Assembly (NCBI RefSeq): GCF_026213295.1
Contig: NC_079424.1
Span: 21,164,114 to 21,228,113, forward strand
DNA: 64,000 nucleotides
From: Gadus chalcogrammus
Lineage: Eukaryota; Chordata; Actinopteri; Gadiformes; Gadidae
Direction of reading: 5' to 3'
The notes beneath the pieces were generated by a model that saw only the letters and a program-made list of their open reading frames with translations, made no database searches and was not told where the DNA came from. A program made the position numbers and the translations under genes. Of this stretch, positions 35,732 to 48,028 are shown in pieces (position 1 is the first letter of the stretch; each line of letters begins with the position of its first letter).

Positions 35732-36396
35732 TAGGGCCCGACCGATATTGATTTTTGAGTGCCGATGCCGATGCCGATTATTTTCAGAGAAAAATTACGA
35801 TTACGATTTTATCGGCCGATTAAAAACAAAACAAAAAAAAGCATATAAAACGTAGTTTTTGATACCTTAAATATACTTTAAACACTTTTGACGAATATGT
35901 GAATTGAATGCAGAACCTTTGAGTGTTTTAGGATACATTTACAGTAAAAAATGAGTGTAATGTAAAATGTAAAATAAATAACTAACTCCCAATGTGCTGC
36001 GCTTGTGAGCAGTGACTAACACGTGCGTGCTGAGCAGTATGGTCTCACCGTTAGTGTCTACAGTATAACAAATTAACATGGCCTGGGACCTAAAGAAAAA
36101 CAGGCACAACATGCTCAAACAACGCGTCTTGTGTACATTGGTGAGGTGAGCGCGCAGCTGCCTGAGCGAGCGTGCTTTCATGTTGTACGGTAAAATTCAA
36201 TCTCCTCTTTTTTTACTCCAGCTAAAGTTGTTAGTTAGCAAGGCGAGTAGGAGCGCAATCTGCAGAATACTAAGCGCAATAACATAAAAATAAATAAATC
36301 GGTTGTAATCGCGTCCTTTTGGCAGATGTTGATTATTTTCAAAAAGGCTATAATCGGCCGATTAAATCGGCAGGCCGATGAATCGGTCGGGCCCTA
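35732..36396. mobile_element. hAT-type MITE, TAGGGCCCGACCGAT variant
   Basis: Ends TAGGGCCCGACCGAT and complement, with ATCGGCCGAT-rich subterminal repeats. A perfect 8-bp target duplication CTTTGGAC lies at 35724-35731 and 36397-36404. A sibling of the 5196 and 9848 families. No transposase. Confidence 0.92.
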
Positions 36397-36600
36397 CTTT
36401 GGACGTTTGGCTTTTCTATGAAATTGTGGGAAAAGTGTAAATTTTAGTGCATCTCATTCTAGAGATTAATATTATGAAAGAATTTTGAGTCCAGGTCAAT
36501 CTGGTGAAGAGAAATAAGCCTAATTCATGATTTTTTACAATAGCGCCACCTTCGGATGCAGTACCACAAATTTGGGTTTATGGGTAGTGTGGGTTATTGG

Positions 36601-37160
36601 TAGCCTGGCACCGCCCACCTACCTACTTCCGCTCAATTTTAATTTCACTTCAGTACTAGGTCTGCATCTGCTTCATATGCATGGGTTCCTTGGAAGCCAG
36701 ATTTTTGGCGGTCCAATCAGCGAACAGAGGGAGTGACAGTTTCAGTTGTAGTCAGAGGAAGACCTGGAAGACAATGGAGAAGGATACTAGAGAAGCTATT
36801 CGGTCTGTTGTGGGATCGCTGCCGAATATCGATCAATTAAAGCCGGAGCAAGAACAAGCTTTGCTGAGTTTTGTTGGTGGCCATGATGTTGTGGCGCTTC
36901 TCCCCACCGGGTTCGGGAATAGTTTGATTTTCCAGCTGGCTCCGTTAGTGGTGAAGGAGCTGGTCCCGTCGCATGACATACATCACGACCAAACGCTCTG
37001 CAATTGGTTATGGCAGATCCAGAGTGGCACTGGGCAGATCCAATCATTTTAAAACTTCAACAGACACCCGCCTCCAAGTGAGTGAACGCTTGTCAATTGG
37101 GCAGTTCCAGACCTTCTGTACAAATGAAATGAAGTACGATGGTCTGGTAGGACCAGGCTA
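36601..37160 (+). mobile_element. TIR element (TAGCCTGG) carrying a RecQ-helicase fragment, copy 2, 9-bp TSD
   Basis: Ends TAGCCTGGCACC and (inward) TAGCCTGGTCCTACC. A perfect 9-bp target duplication GGTTATTGG lies at 36592-36600 and 37161-37169. The interior encodes the N-terminal part of a RecQ-like helicase, then jumps to sequence shared with the other copy (9963-10771) near the right end. Both are therefore internal-deletion derivatives. Confidence 0.85.
36774..36962 (+). pseudogene. RecQ-like helicase N-terminal fragment
   Basis: The ATG at 36774 opens a frame reading MEKDTREAIRSVVGSLPN, IDQLKPEQEQALLSFVGG, HDVVALLPTGFGNSLIFQL, APLVVKEL. This is RecQ motif 0 (LKPEQ-EQAL) and motif I (PTGFGxS). 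The P-loop Lys is replaced by Asn (GFGNS), so it could not bind ATP. After VKEL the frame runs into non-homologous sequence. The rest of the helicase (motifs Ia-VI) is absent. Confidence 0.85.
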
Positions 37161-37169
37161 GGTTATTGG

Positions 37170-38952
37170 TAACCATCCCTGAAAAATTCGAGAGTTTTCG
37201 ACTCATGGTATAGGCTGCAGTATGACTTTTACAGAATTTGAGAAAAAAATAAAAGTTACAGAAACAATAGGGGACCAAGCAGCGACCCCTAATAAGAAAG
37301 AATTCAGATTAAAAAAAAATACTCCTCCACTATATGCAGAGAAGCTGCGAGAGACAAATGATCACAATATAATGTGGTCTGAATGTTATGTTAACAACTT
37401 CTCACACTTTTGAAAATGTATGTGATTTGACATTGTCGTTAATACAGGAAGGAATGAATTAGAATATGAGCACATGAATCAAGCTAAAATATCGACAAAA
37501 CTGTTCATCACTTCACTTAGGCAGCATAGACAGAAATGTGTTCAACGCTAATATACCTCTTTACCATGCAGACTGTATACCGGATGCATGTTGTTTGTAT
37601 ATTTTGAGTTAAAAGCACATACTTTGGAATGAACTTAGCTGAAGAGAATTTGGATTACAGCACAGAGTGCAGCTTAGATATTAAATCATTTGATTCAGAA
37701 ACATGAAACTTTTTCTCAAAAGCAACAATATTATGAATGAGATCAGGAGACGGACACTGGAAGCTCTTTGCTTTAATCCTTGGTTTCATATCTTTAAACA
37801 GTGATCCATCACAGCCTCTTGCAACACTCAAAAATCAAATTACAATGAGAGCAAACAAAAGTCTGAAAACAAAGTCATTAAGTTAGGACTGAGGCGAAGG
37901 GTTGGACTTAAAGGGGAAGGATAATCCTATTGGTGGTTAAAATATCACACAAACGACCCTTGTACATTCAACCTGCAAACAAGGATAAAGTATTCCCCAA
38001 CCGTTCATACAAATTAACCATTACACCAAATCCTACGCAGAATTAATCCTATAAAAATGTACCTGTGTAAAACAGGCAAAGCCATTCTATGGGTTCCTGC
38101 ATTAACTGGTGGGCGGTCTGATCAACATTTAATGTACAAGATTAGTAAAAGTAAAGTGACTGAATCAAGAAACAAGAAACCCAAACCAGCAGTCTGTGAC
38201 TGGTGGAGAGGTCTAGTCGATAGGTGTTTCTCCTAAAGATCTTCTCCAGCCAAGCAAGGCAAGCCAATCACCGGTCAGCACTGCCCATTGGTTTTCCATG
38301 GTTCCCGTCTGTGTTGGATATGATGCCACCTGCCAGGGACTTGAAATCCCAGGTAAAAAGGGAAGACTGAATACCATACACACCACTGTGCAGAGCGTAT
38401 AAAAACCTGTCTCCCAATATTTGCAGGAGCCCTAATACTTGATTCTGTGGGACCCTAATTATCGGGCATGCCCACATGCGCAAGCAAACACATACGCACG
38501 CACGCACATGCACACAAACACACACAGCTACAACAGTTCTGGGTAGCATTAAATTCATATTTGCGTAGCATCAGAGAGTGGTGTCTCTGTGGACCACTGT
38601 CCCTCATGAACAACCCTCACCTCCCAACTAGCTAAAACTGAGGTGTACCCCCACTGTCAGCCCCCACCCCAGTAAGTTCACGGGTGAAGAATGAATGCTT
38701 GTGGTGGATAAGTGGATCTCAGGCTGCGCTGTCGGCCGGCAACCTGCAGGACGCTGGTTCTTGTACTTTGTTCTTTTGAATGATTGTAGTGAACCAAATC
38801 GATTAAGATTATAAGAGAGTACTCAACATTTGAAAGTCAACCTCAAAGTTGTTGAATTCTTCTAGTTCTAAAACTACTGCTGATCCCAGCGCCCCCTGAA
38901 CACCAACTCTGTCCTGAACTGGCTGGAGAAGAGACATCATCGCTGTGTGTGT

Positions 38953-38988
<36 letters not shown>

Positions 38989-39815
38989 TTTATCGCGTGT
39001 GTGTGTGACATCTGCACAGAAGCTTGTTGTGGTTTCACTGCTTGATTCAAACACCCAGGCTGGCCTCCCAGTAGTGGCCGTTTGGGTCTGGTATTGCTGC
39101 AGGCCTCAGAGGCAGCATGCTGCTGGCCAACAGGAGGACTAGCAAGAGGCAGGGACGGAGCAGGACCCCACTAAGGAAGCACACTATAGGAACAGGATAA
39201 TGGCCGCTAATGCAAAAGGTGAAAGTTGACAGAGAGGTATTCCTCAAAATGGGGAAGAGTTTATTCAACACATTAGGCTTTCACAGTTGTGGAAAACAGC
39301 AGACCTCAGCAGGCGGAAGACCAGGATTATTCCTTTGTTTGATTTGACGTTCTTTTGTATTCTGATCATTGCATATCAGCATATATGAGGCCCCCCGAAT
39401 TAACAAAGTGTATAGTGGCCTGCTAAAACTGAACTGTTTTTCACAAATTTCTTAGTTTGTCGTAAGTAGCACCTATGCTCTTATGTCTGTGCATGATAAT
39501 ATAACTTTATTTTCTTAAAGGAGCACTAAGCGATGATTGTTATCTGTATCTTATCTCTGTTTAGGCCTGCTAGCTGTCGTGTAGCGCCCAACAGCGGCTG
39601 CTTTAGACGGAGGTGAGCAATAAGATGGAGAGATTTCCAACCTTTCCTTATTAACTTTGAATTAAAAGATGGTTACTAGCATCAGTACGCCTTATCATCT
39701 CCACCAACGTTGACCATTTTGATAAAAGTCCCTCAAGTGTGCATTATTAGAACCTTTCCATCCTTGGATTGGTTTTGAACTTAAAATAGGAAAAGTGTTT
39801 CTGTTTTTCTGTAGA
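37170..39815. other. intergenic, no gene seen
   Basis: About 2.6 kb with no exon or complete element recognised. A short (GT)n tract with GTAT interruptions lies at 38944-39008. Confidence 0.35.
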
Positions 39816-39819
39816 CCCC

Positions 39820-40890
39820 TCTGGCCCCTCGGGGCCTCCGGGCGTCGGGGGGTCGGGGCCTTGGGGGGTCGGGGCCTTGGGGGGTCAGGGCGTCATGGCC
39901 TTGAGGAGTCTGGGTCTTGGGGAGTTTGGGCCTCAGAGCGTCGTGGCCTCGGGGGGGTCAGGGCCTAGGGGCCTCGAAGGGTCGTGGCCTCTGGGGGTCG
40001 TGGCCTCGGGGGGGTGTCAGGGTCTCGGGGCCTAGGGGCCTCGGGGGGGTGTCAGGGTCTCGGGGCCTAGGGGCCTCGGGGGGGTGTCAGGGTCTCGGGC
40101 CTCGGGGGGGTGTCAGGGTCTCGGGGCCTAGGGGCCTCGGGGGGGTGTCAGGGTCTCGGGGCCTAGGGGCCTCGGGGGGGTGTCAGGGTCTCGGGCCTAG
40201 GGGCCTCGGGGGGGTGTCAGGGTCTCGGGCCTAGGGGCCTCGGGGGGGTGTCAGGGTCTCGGGGCCTAGGGGCCTCGGGGGGGTGTCAGGGTCTCGGGCC
40301 TAGGGGCCTCGGGGGGGTGTCAGGGTCTCGGGCCTAGGGGCCTCGGGGGGGTGTCAGGGTCTCGGGCCTAGGGGCCTCGGGGGGGTGTCAGGGTCTCGGG
40401 GCCTAGGGGCCTCGGGGGGGTGTCAGGGTCTCGGGCCTAGGGGCCTCGGGGGGGTGTCAGGGTCTCGGGCCTAGGGGCCTCGGGGGGGTGTCAGGGTCTC
40501 GGGCCTCGGGGGGGTGTCAGGGTCTCGGGGCCTAGGGGCCTCGGGGGGGTGTCAGGGTCTCGGGCCTAGGGGCCTCGGGGGGGTGTCAGGGTCTCGGGCC
40601 TAGGGGCCTCGGGGGGGTGTCAGGGTCTCGGGGCCTAGGGGCCTCGGGGGGGTGTCAGGGTCTCGGGCCTAGGGGCCTCGGGGGGGTGTCAGGGTCTCGG
40701 GGCCTAGGGGCCTCGGGGGGGTGTCAGGGTCTCGGGCCTAGGGGCCTCGGGGGGGTGTCAGGGTCTCGGGCCTAGGGGCCTCGGGGGGGTGTCAGGGTCT
40801 CGGGGCCTAGGGGCCTCGGGGGGGTGTCAGGGTCTCGGGGCCTAGGGGCCTCGGGGGGTGTCAGGGTCTCGGGCCTAGGGGCCTTGGGTC
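39820..40890. repeat. 33/35-bp G-rich minisatellite
   Basis: About 25 units of GGTCTCGGGCCTAGGGGCCT then CGGGGGGGTGTCAG. Two length classes (33 and 35 bp) alternate, differing by GG before CCTAGG. Every unit has a G7 run and several G3-4 runs on the plus strand. The left edge (39820-40010) is more diverged. Confidence 0.95.
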
Positions 40891-41308
40891 TCGAAGAAGC
40901 GGAGGAGGTGAAGAGGAGAAGAAGTCATGTTTGGCCGGATCAAGGAGCAGCAGCCGGCCGCCCCCACCTCAACGGAACCGCTGCAGGGCGTAGCGCGGGC
41001 CCTTGGAGTCCCGGACCTCGATCTGGAGCCGGAGGGACAGAGCACATCTCAGAGAACAGACGGCACTGGGGAGAAGGGCAGTTTACAAAAAAGTGTGAAT
41101 GGATTGAAGTAGGCTACGGTCACTCAGCCCTCTGAGACGGTGGCTGTGATTAAGGGTTACAACTTCATTGAATTAAATGACTGTTGGTGGGGAGGTGACC
41201 ATATAGGAGCGGGGTACTGAATTGTTGCACGGCCATTGTTCACATCCTGTTCATGGGGGACGGGACAGGAGGCCTCAGGTTGGGGCTGTGTGTGAATATG
41301 AATGGGAT
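40891..41308. other. unique sequence after minisatellite with a short ORF
   Basis: An ATG frame at 40927-41112 (61 codons, starting MFGRIKEQQPAAPTSTEPL) is GC-rich and not obviously repetitive. I recognise no family, and no splice donor fits its end. It is left unassigned. Confidence 0.25.
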
Positions 41309-41738
41309 TTTAGTATCGCATGCTGATAACATGTTTCATTGAGACATGAAGCGACGGTACATTTCTACACCAATGCCATGGCCCATGCTGCGATCCTCAA
41401 CTTGTTTCAGTGGTAGACTCCGGCTAATTACGACGTTTCTTGCTGAGACTTAATTCTTCGATTAGGAATGAATTACAATGAATTAATTTGGTTGTTCTTT
41501 CCTCAACATGTTGAAGTCGTTTGTTGATCAAGTGTGTGGATTAAACGCGTGAATAAAAAAAGAAGGCCACTGCTGCTTGGGGTTCATCAGTTGCATCTCT
41601 GCAAGCCTCTTTATCTGTGCAGAAATCGTCGTATGTCCAGACCACGCACTATAAAATAGGACCTGGAATGCATATGGGTCCTATGTGTGTCTGAAAGAGA
41701 CTCCTTGAAGGGAGAACGAGTGCTTGGTCACCCGGGTT
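41309..41738. repeat. duplicated sequence, copy B (empty site)
   Basis: Colinear with 33219-34474 but without the GGGCGTATTCAC element. At the insertion point it reads GAGACTTAATT. It is followed directly by a (TG)n tract. Confidence 0.9.
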
Positions 41739-41740
41739 GA

Positions 41741-41742
<2 letters not shown>

Positions 41743-41833
<91 letters not shown>

Positions 41834-41860
41834 TGTGTTTGTGAGTGTGAGTGTGTGTGT
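41743..41860. repeat. (TG)n microsatellite
   Basis: Long TG tract with a few TTTG/GAG interruptions at the right end. Confidence 0.95.
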
Positions 41861-42639
41861 AAATGGCAGGATAATAATAGTCTTTCGGTTTTTGTGTCTG
41901 CGTGAGTGTGCGTCCATTCGTGCCTGCGCTATGTGTGTGTAAGTGTAAATGGCAGGATAATAACTATATAATAATTATTAGACTTCTTGGTGACTCATTG
42001 TCTAAGCATGGCAGTTTAATAAAAGGGGATAGGCCTAAGGGGTTGAGCGGGGAGACTGAGCAGCAGCTCCCGCTGCTCTGGCACGGAAATCTATTCAAAG
42101 TGTCGAGCCGTGCTGCGTTCCTACCCCAATGCCCAGGTCCATGACTACGGCCGTACCCTGTTCTTCATTTACAGTCATAGAGAGAACCCCCCCATGCCCG
42201 GTACATGGCTCTATGGCTGGGCTCCCCGGTCTTTATTTACTCTCATATTTGGTGACCAAACATCCCCAGGGGATGCGAGGCGGACCACAGGCACGGCGTT
42301 GGACCGGTGCTGCTCATCACAGGGAGGAGAAGAGCAGTCTCAGAGCGAGCTGAGAGAAGGCTCAACGGGAGGAAGCGGTGAAGGGTTGGTCCTCCTTCCC
42401 TGTGAGCTCTTAACCTCGATGTCTGAATTTTACTGTTGAGGACAGACGTTGGAACCAAACTTAAAACTACCGGAAAAAACTACAGGTCTGATTATGTTTT
42501 GTGTGCACCTTGCCCGGTCCAATTCAGTATACGGTTTTAGTGTGTTACAGTGGTTGGACTCCCCTGGCAGTTAACTGGCCAGCCCCCCATCACCGTAGAC
42601 AACATTGAATTTGTATTGTATACACTTAATGATTTGAAA

Positions 42640-42810
42640 TGTTCCCTGGAAGCAGGGATCCCCAACTCTGCCTTCTTAAGATTTCTTCCTTTCTAATTGC
42701 TGGAGTTACTTCTTGCCGTCAGGGGGGAGTCATACATCTATGGCCTGTGAAGCCCTTTGAGACTAACTGTGATTTAGGGCTATGCAAATAACATTGAATT
42801 TAACTGAAAT
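42640..42810 (+). repeat. degenerate retroposon 3' end (fish-type)
   Basis: TTAAGATTTCTTCC, GGAGTTACTTCTTGCC, AAGCCCTTTGAGACTAAC and TTTAGGGCTATGCAAATAAC occur in the order typical of a very common fish repeat tail (AAGGTTTCTTCC...GGGCTATACAAATAAA). Confidence 0.5.
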
Positions 42811-43386
42811 TAATTTAATTTAATTACAGATGACTTCTTGAAAGTCAAGGACAAACGATTAAAACTGTATCGCTCAATAATGATAATATTACGTGGTCTT
42901 CAGTTACACCTGTCTCGACTTGACATGAATGCATCACTCTTACAAACTAATGGGAGGCAGATGGGGAACAGGACTCAGAGGAAGCCAAATCAAAGGCTAA
43001 AACACTAGGCTGCCCCCACATGGCCTGCTGGTTTCATCTGTTGAAATACATTTTGAAGGACTAGCAAAAATTACAACAACAATGGGAATATTGGGGTTTG
43101 TTGGAGTTTCCTACAAAGTGCTCGGACCAGTTCTTAAATGAAACCATCCAAATTGATGGTAGGAACCATCATTTTTTAATCAAGTACCGGTCTATTCATA
43201 TTTTATTATTAGGTCATTTCATTAAAATTACAAGATATTTGTACTTCAATCCTACATTTTGAGAAAATCTTTCTGTAAATCTTTGTTGGTTAGTTTTGTG
43301 AACCAATGTTAGTACAAGCCCATGCGCCTCATTTCCATAGAGTTATACATGGAAAAACCTAGAGTCAAGTCTTACAGCCCAATGCA

Positions 43387-43414
43387 CAGGATTAGGGTTA
43401 GGGGTTGGGTTAAC
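43387..43414. repeat. interstitial telomere-like repeat, left part
   Basis: AGGATTAGGGTTAGGGGTTG, a degenerate (TTAGGG)n, followed by the target duplication of the hAT element. The right part at 44875-44938 reads the complement, CCCTAA-like. Confidence 0.8.
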
Positions 43415-44874
43415 CAGGGGCGCTGGAACTTATGAGGCCGCGAATCCAATGACCAACCCACTTTTCGTGAAAAAAGTAAATATATATATATTATTTTTGT
43501 ATTGATGAAATATTTAGTTTCTTAGAAATGTTTTGGCCTAATATTTTAACTGGCCTGCTGGAGGTGGTATATTGGGGCTAGTACAGCGAGTGCACTATAG
43601 GGAACGGAAGATGCGCGGACGGGAAGACTTTTGTTTGTGACGGGCCACAGACTAGCAGAATCCTGCAGAGAACATAGGACTACAAAAGTGGAAAAAAATA
43701 ATAAATTCAAATTTTTGACACTAGTCAAATCACACGTGGAAAGGGTAAACTTTCCGAACTGATAACGGCTGCTGTGGGCGAGCTGTCATCATGCATCAAC
43801 AAAAAAAGAGCATCTGGCTTTAGCCCAGCCTTCTAAGCAAAGTACTTCGTTTTGTAGGCTACGAAAGCTTAAATTATTTGGGTAAAGCTCAAGTGAGGGA
43901 GGCTGGGTCCTTTGTGCTTCAATCATTTCACCATGTAGCCTATCTGCTCCGCGGAGAACGTACCCTAAAATAGGCTACCGACTCGTTAAGTTAATTGAGC
44001 CAGGTAGAGATGGGAGATGTTGGTTTAATGCATGTTACGCCCAAAACACAGCTATGACTGACAATTGATTGTAAAGCTATTTCTTATGGCAACATTAATT
44101 TCATCTAGGTCAGACTAGGTGGCGGCAGGCATGTTGCATTGCAATTTGGGGATGAATAGGACTAGAGGTAATTCAATTAGAAAACGTGTTGGAGAATCCG
44201 ACCCACCGCAGCTTCAGCTGTCAGCTCAGATAGGAGACCCCAAAACGCATGAAGTGGATATAGTCTACCCTTTATCCTACGTTACATTTTGAGGAGCAGC
44301 TTGCCTAATCGTCTGATGTCTCTAGGTTTTAGTAGCCTACGGACTGAGACAGTCACAAGCATCAAGAACAGAATAGGATGATCTCTTTCACTTAATTCCA
44401 GTCCAACTAACAAAATAACAGGAATTATATATTTGTGTCGGTATATTACGCCCGAGACACCAAACATTTTTTCGTCCTATTGCAAGTGGGTTTTCCCCGA
44501 TGATTACGAAGGCTAGTCAAAACCTCTGTTCTAGAATCATTCATCGGTAAAAATATTCTCGCAGCTGGAACCACCACGGCACTTAGGTCAGGGAATTCCC
44601 TCTCGTCATCAAAGTATCACACTGATCATCTCAGACTGTCAATGCCAAAAATCTCACCACCTGCATGTTTGTCACCGCCCCTCGTAGTTTTTTATTTTCA
44701 ATACCAAGCCTGCAGCTTTAGCTAGTCAAAAATGTAGGCTATTAATTAGGCCCGGGTAACGGACCCGGGAAACGGACTGATTGAGATATCATAGGCTGAG
44801 GAGGTGTCACGCGCTGTTCGACACATGCACGCGCATTTGGCCCCCCCACCACTGAATTCATTCCAGCGCCACTG
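43415..44874. mobile_element. hAT element (CAGTGGCGCTGGAA), 8-bp TSD, non-autonomous
   Basis: Ends CAGGGGCGCTGGAA and (inward) CAGTGGCGCTGGAA. A perfect target duplication GGGTTAAC lies at 43407-43414 and 44875-44882. 1460 bp with no recognisable transposase. Inserted in a short telomere-like tract. Confidence 0.9.
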
Positions 44875-45352
44875 GGGTTAACCCTAGCACAAACACACAA
44901 GTTAACCCTAGGGTTAATCCTAACCCTAACAAACATTTCAGAGAGCTGCCTTGTTTCTATCAGACTCTTGCACTCATCTCATCCAGAGAAACAGTCTCAG
45001 CTTTCTCTTCACGTAGTCTTGCTCTGTTTGTGCAAGACAAATGCAACAACGTATATTCATTTGGGCAACAACACACATTAGTTTGTATTATTTGATTTGT
45101 ATTCTTTCCTTATCTTTTACCCCATCAGCTAGGCAATTGGCTAGATGTTCGTCTTTCACTCTTACACTGGGCACAATTGCAAGCACACACACACACGCAC
45201 ACACACATACACACACATACACACAGACACACACATGCTCCTGCAAAATAAAGCAAAAGCTCTTAAACATAAGTAAACACATACACTGCTGCAAACAAAA
45301 AGAGTATATGCACGCCTACACACACGCACGCATTAATGCATGCACACACACA

Positions 45353-46391
<1,039 letters not shown>

Positions 46392-46524
46392 GCTTAACTA
46401 GGAGACCATGCAACATAGAACCCGACAACAATGAAAACTCACCCTCGACACTGCAAAATCTGTGGAGACAGAATGAGATTGGTCTCAGTCATCAGACTAT
46501 GTTTCCCCTGTTCAATCATTGCAA

Positions 46525-46940
46525 ATGGATAGACAGACAGAAATACATACATAGATACAGATATAGAGAGACAGACAGACAGGCAGACAGACACACAGAA
46601 AGAAAGATACATACATAGATACAGATACAGACTCTAGAGAGATAGAGACGGACAGAAAGAGATACAGACAGAAAGATACCTACATAGATACAGAGATAGA
46701 GAGACAGGCAGATGGACAGACAGACAGACAGAAATACATGCATAGATAGAGAGACAGACAGACATAAAGATACATACATAGATACAGAGATAGAGACATA
46801 CAGACAGTCAGATCCATACATCGATACAAAGATAGACAGACTGACAGAGAAGCAGACAGACAGAAAGATACATATACAGAGGAAGAGAGACAGATATAAA
46901 TATATCTAAATAGACAGACAGACAGCCAGCAAGATACATC
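46525..46940. repeat. imperfect tetranucleotide repeat (AGAC/ATAC/ATAG)
   Basis: Mixed AGACAGAC, ATACATAC and ATAGATAC units over about 415 bp, ending 50 bp from the lhfpl4 exon donor. Confidence 0.9.
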
Positions 46941-46990
46941 CATAGATACAGAGATAAGGAGCTAGACAGAAAGCCAAACAGTCCCATCAC

Positions 46991-47227
46991 CTCTGCTGGC
47001 CATCCTGAGTTCCTCCAGAAGGAGCCTGTCCTGCCGGTTCCCCAACACGAAGGCCAGGAAGGAGAGGATGAGGCCGTCCAGGATGCCGATGATGGCCAGG
47101 ATGTAGGACCAGCGCACCGAGCAGTTCCCCAGCGCATACTTCCCAGAGTCCTCGCCACACATGTCCCGGATCACCTCCGCATCCCAGCCGTCCGGGAAGA
47201 TGATGCAGCCAAACACCAGACACAGGG
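46991..47227 (-). CDS. lhfpl4: LHFPL4-like tetraspan protein, one internal exon
   Basis: LHFPL4 (GARLH4) is a four-pass membrane protein that partners GABA-A receptors and neuroligin-2 at inhibitory synapses. The 237-bp exon on the minus strand begins after the acceptor TCCACAG (first exon base 47227) and ends at the donor AGAG/GTGATG (last base 46991). It reads ALCLVFGCIIFPDGWDAEV, IRDMCGEDSGKYALGNCSV, RWSYILAIIGILDGLILSFL, AFVLGNRQDRLLLEELRMAS. These are the end of TM3, the second extracellular loop and TM4. CxIFPDGWDAExIRDMCG matches LHFPL4 better than LHFPL3 (YPDGWDS). Upstream exons (TM1-TM3) would lie beyond 64000, since none is seen, so the intron exceeds 16 kb. The C-terminal exon was not found at lower coordinates. 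Convergent SETD5-LHFPL4 order agrees with mammalian synteny. The paralogue (a/b) is unresolved. Confidence 0.87.
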
Positions 47228-47403
47228 CTGTGGACCGGGGTAGGTACGTTAGAGATGATGACAGCACCAGGCTGTGGACAAGGTGGAGGTAGCTTAGAGA
47301 TGATGGCAGCACCAGGCTGTGGACCGGGGTAGGTACGTTAGAGATGAGGACAGCACCAGGCTGTGGACCAGGGTGGAGGTACGTAAGAGATTATGAGAAC
47401 CAT
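47228..47403. repeat. 44-bp minisatellite duplicating the lhfpl4 splice acceptor
   Basis: Units start (plus strand) at 47228, 47272, 47317 and 47361. In gene sense each ends GGTCCACAG or TGTCCACAG, the same acceptor used at 47227, with ACCTACCCCG/ACCTCCACCT before it. Confidence 0.93.
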
Positions 47404-48028
47404 GGTGACACTTGCACTGTGTTCCTTCACCCACAAGCAGTGTCTAGTGGTTGATTGTAATTTCCCATATGGGGGGACAAGAATAAATCCATTTAGGCCT
47501 CTTTAGACTGTTATGATTGAAGCGTCAGATGGGACTGTATAGAATCCAGCCTGGTGAGGTCTGGTCTGGCTCATTAGCCAGTCTAGACACGATCGGTTGA
47601 TAAAAGTGTAACTGAGGCATGGCGAGAAAGAATTCCCTGGATGGATTGACTATAGGTGTTTCATTCTTTTAGCTTTCTGGTTTGGGTATTTTATAATAAG
47701 TTGATAGGTGAGTAGGAAAGTGACACAGTGCAGGTTTAAACGGGGAGTGAACCCCCATTTTAGCACTGGTGACCGTCCTAAAGGTTTCTGAAAAAGCGGA
47801 CTGTCATAGCACATAGGAAGTGCAAGCGGCTATCAAATCCCACGTCACACTCTAATGAGTGAGGTGTGCAGTCAATAGGGAATGACCAATCTTTACATCT
47901 CCATCGTGGATTCGTGGATTTGAGTCAAAACCGAAGTGGTCACTCACTTTGAGACCCAAACCCTTTGAATCATGTCAACAAATTTTGCCATCTTGTCAGC
48001 ATAATGTGTGTAAAGGAGAAAGAGATAA
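47404..48028. other. lhfpl4 intron, no repeat identified
   Basis: About 600 bp of unassigned sequence upstream (gene sense) of the lhfpl4 exon. Confidence 0.4.

Noticed and set aside
35939..36181. 80-codon minus-strand frame in the hAT MITE
   Set aside because: No similarity to transposase and interrupted by repeat-derived sequence; the element is non-autonomous.
39917..40234. Gly-rich open frame (GSRGLGASGGCQGLGPRG)
   Set aside because: Translation of the G-rich minisatellite; the 33/35-bp unit mix breaks any long frame.
40927..41112. 61-codon ATG frame MFGRIKEQQPAAPTSTEPL
   Set aside because: No recognised family, no Kozak-supported context beyond chance, no fitting donor, and surrounded by repeats. 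Kept only as a note, not as a gene.
42110..42439. 109-codon frame near 42.1 kb, considered as the missing lhfpl4 C-terminal exon or a new gene
   Set aside because: Wrong strand for lhfpl4, no membrane segments, no recognised motif, and no consistent splice sites.
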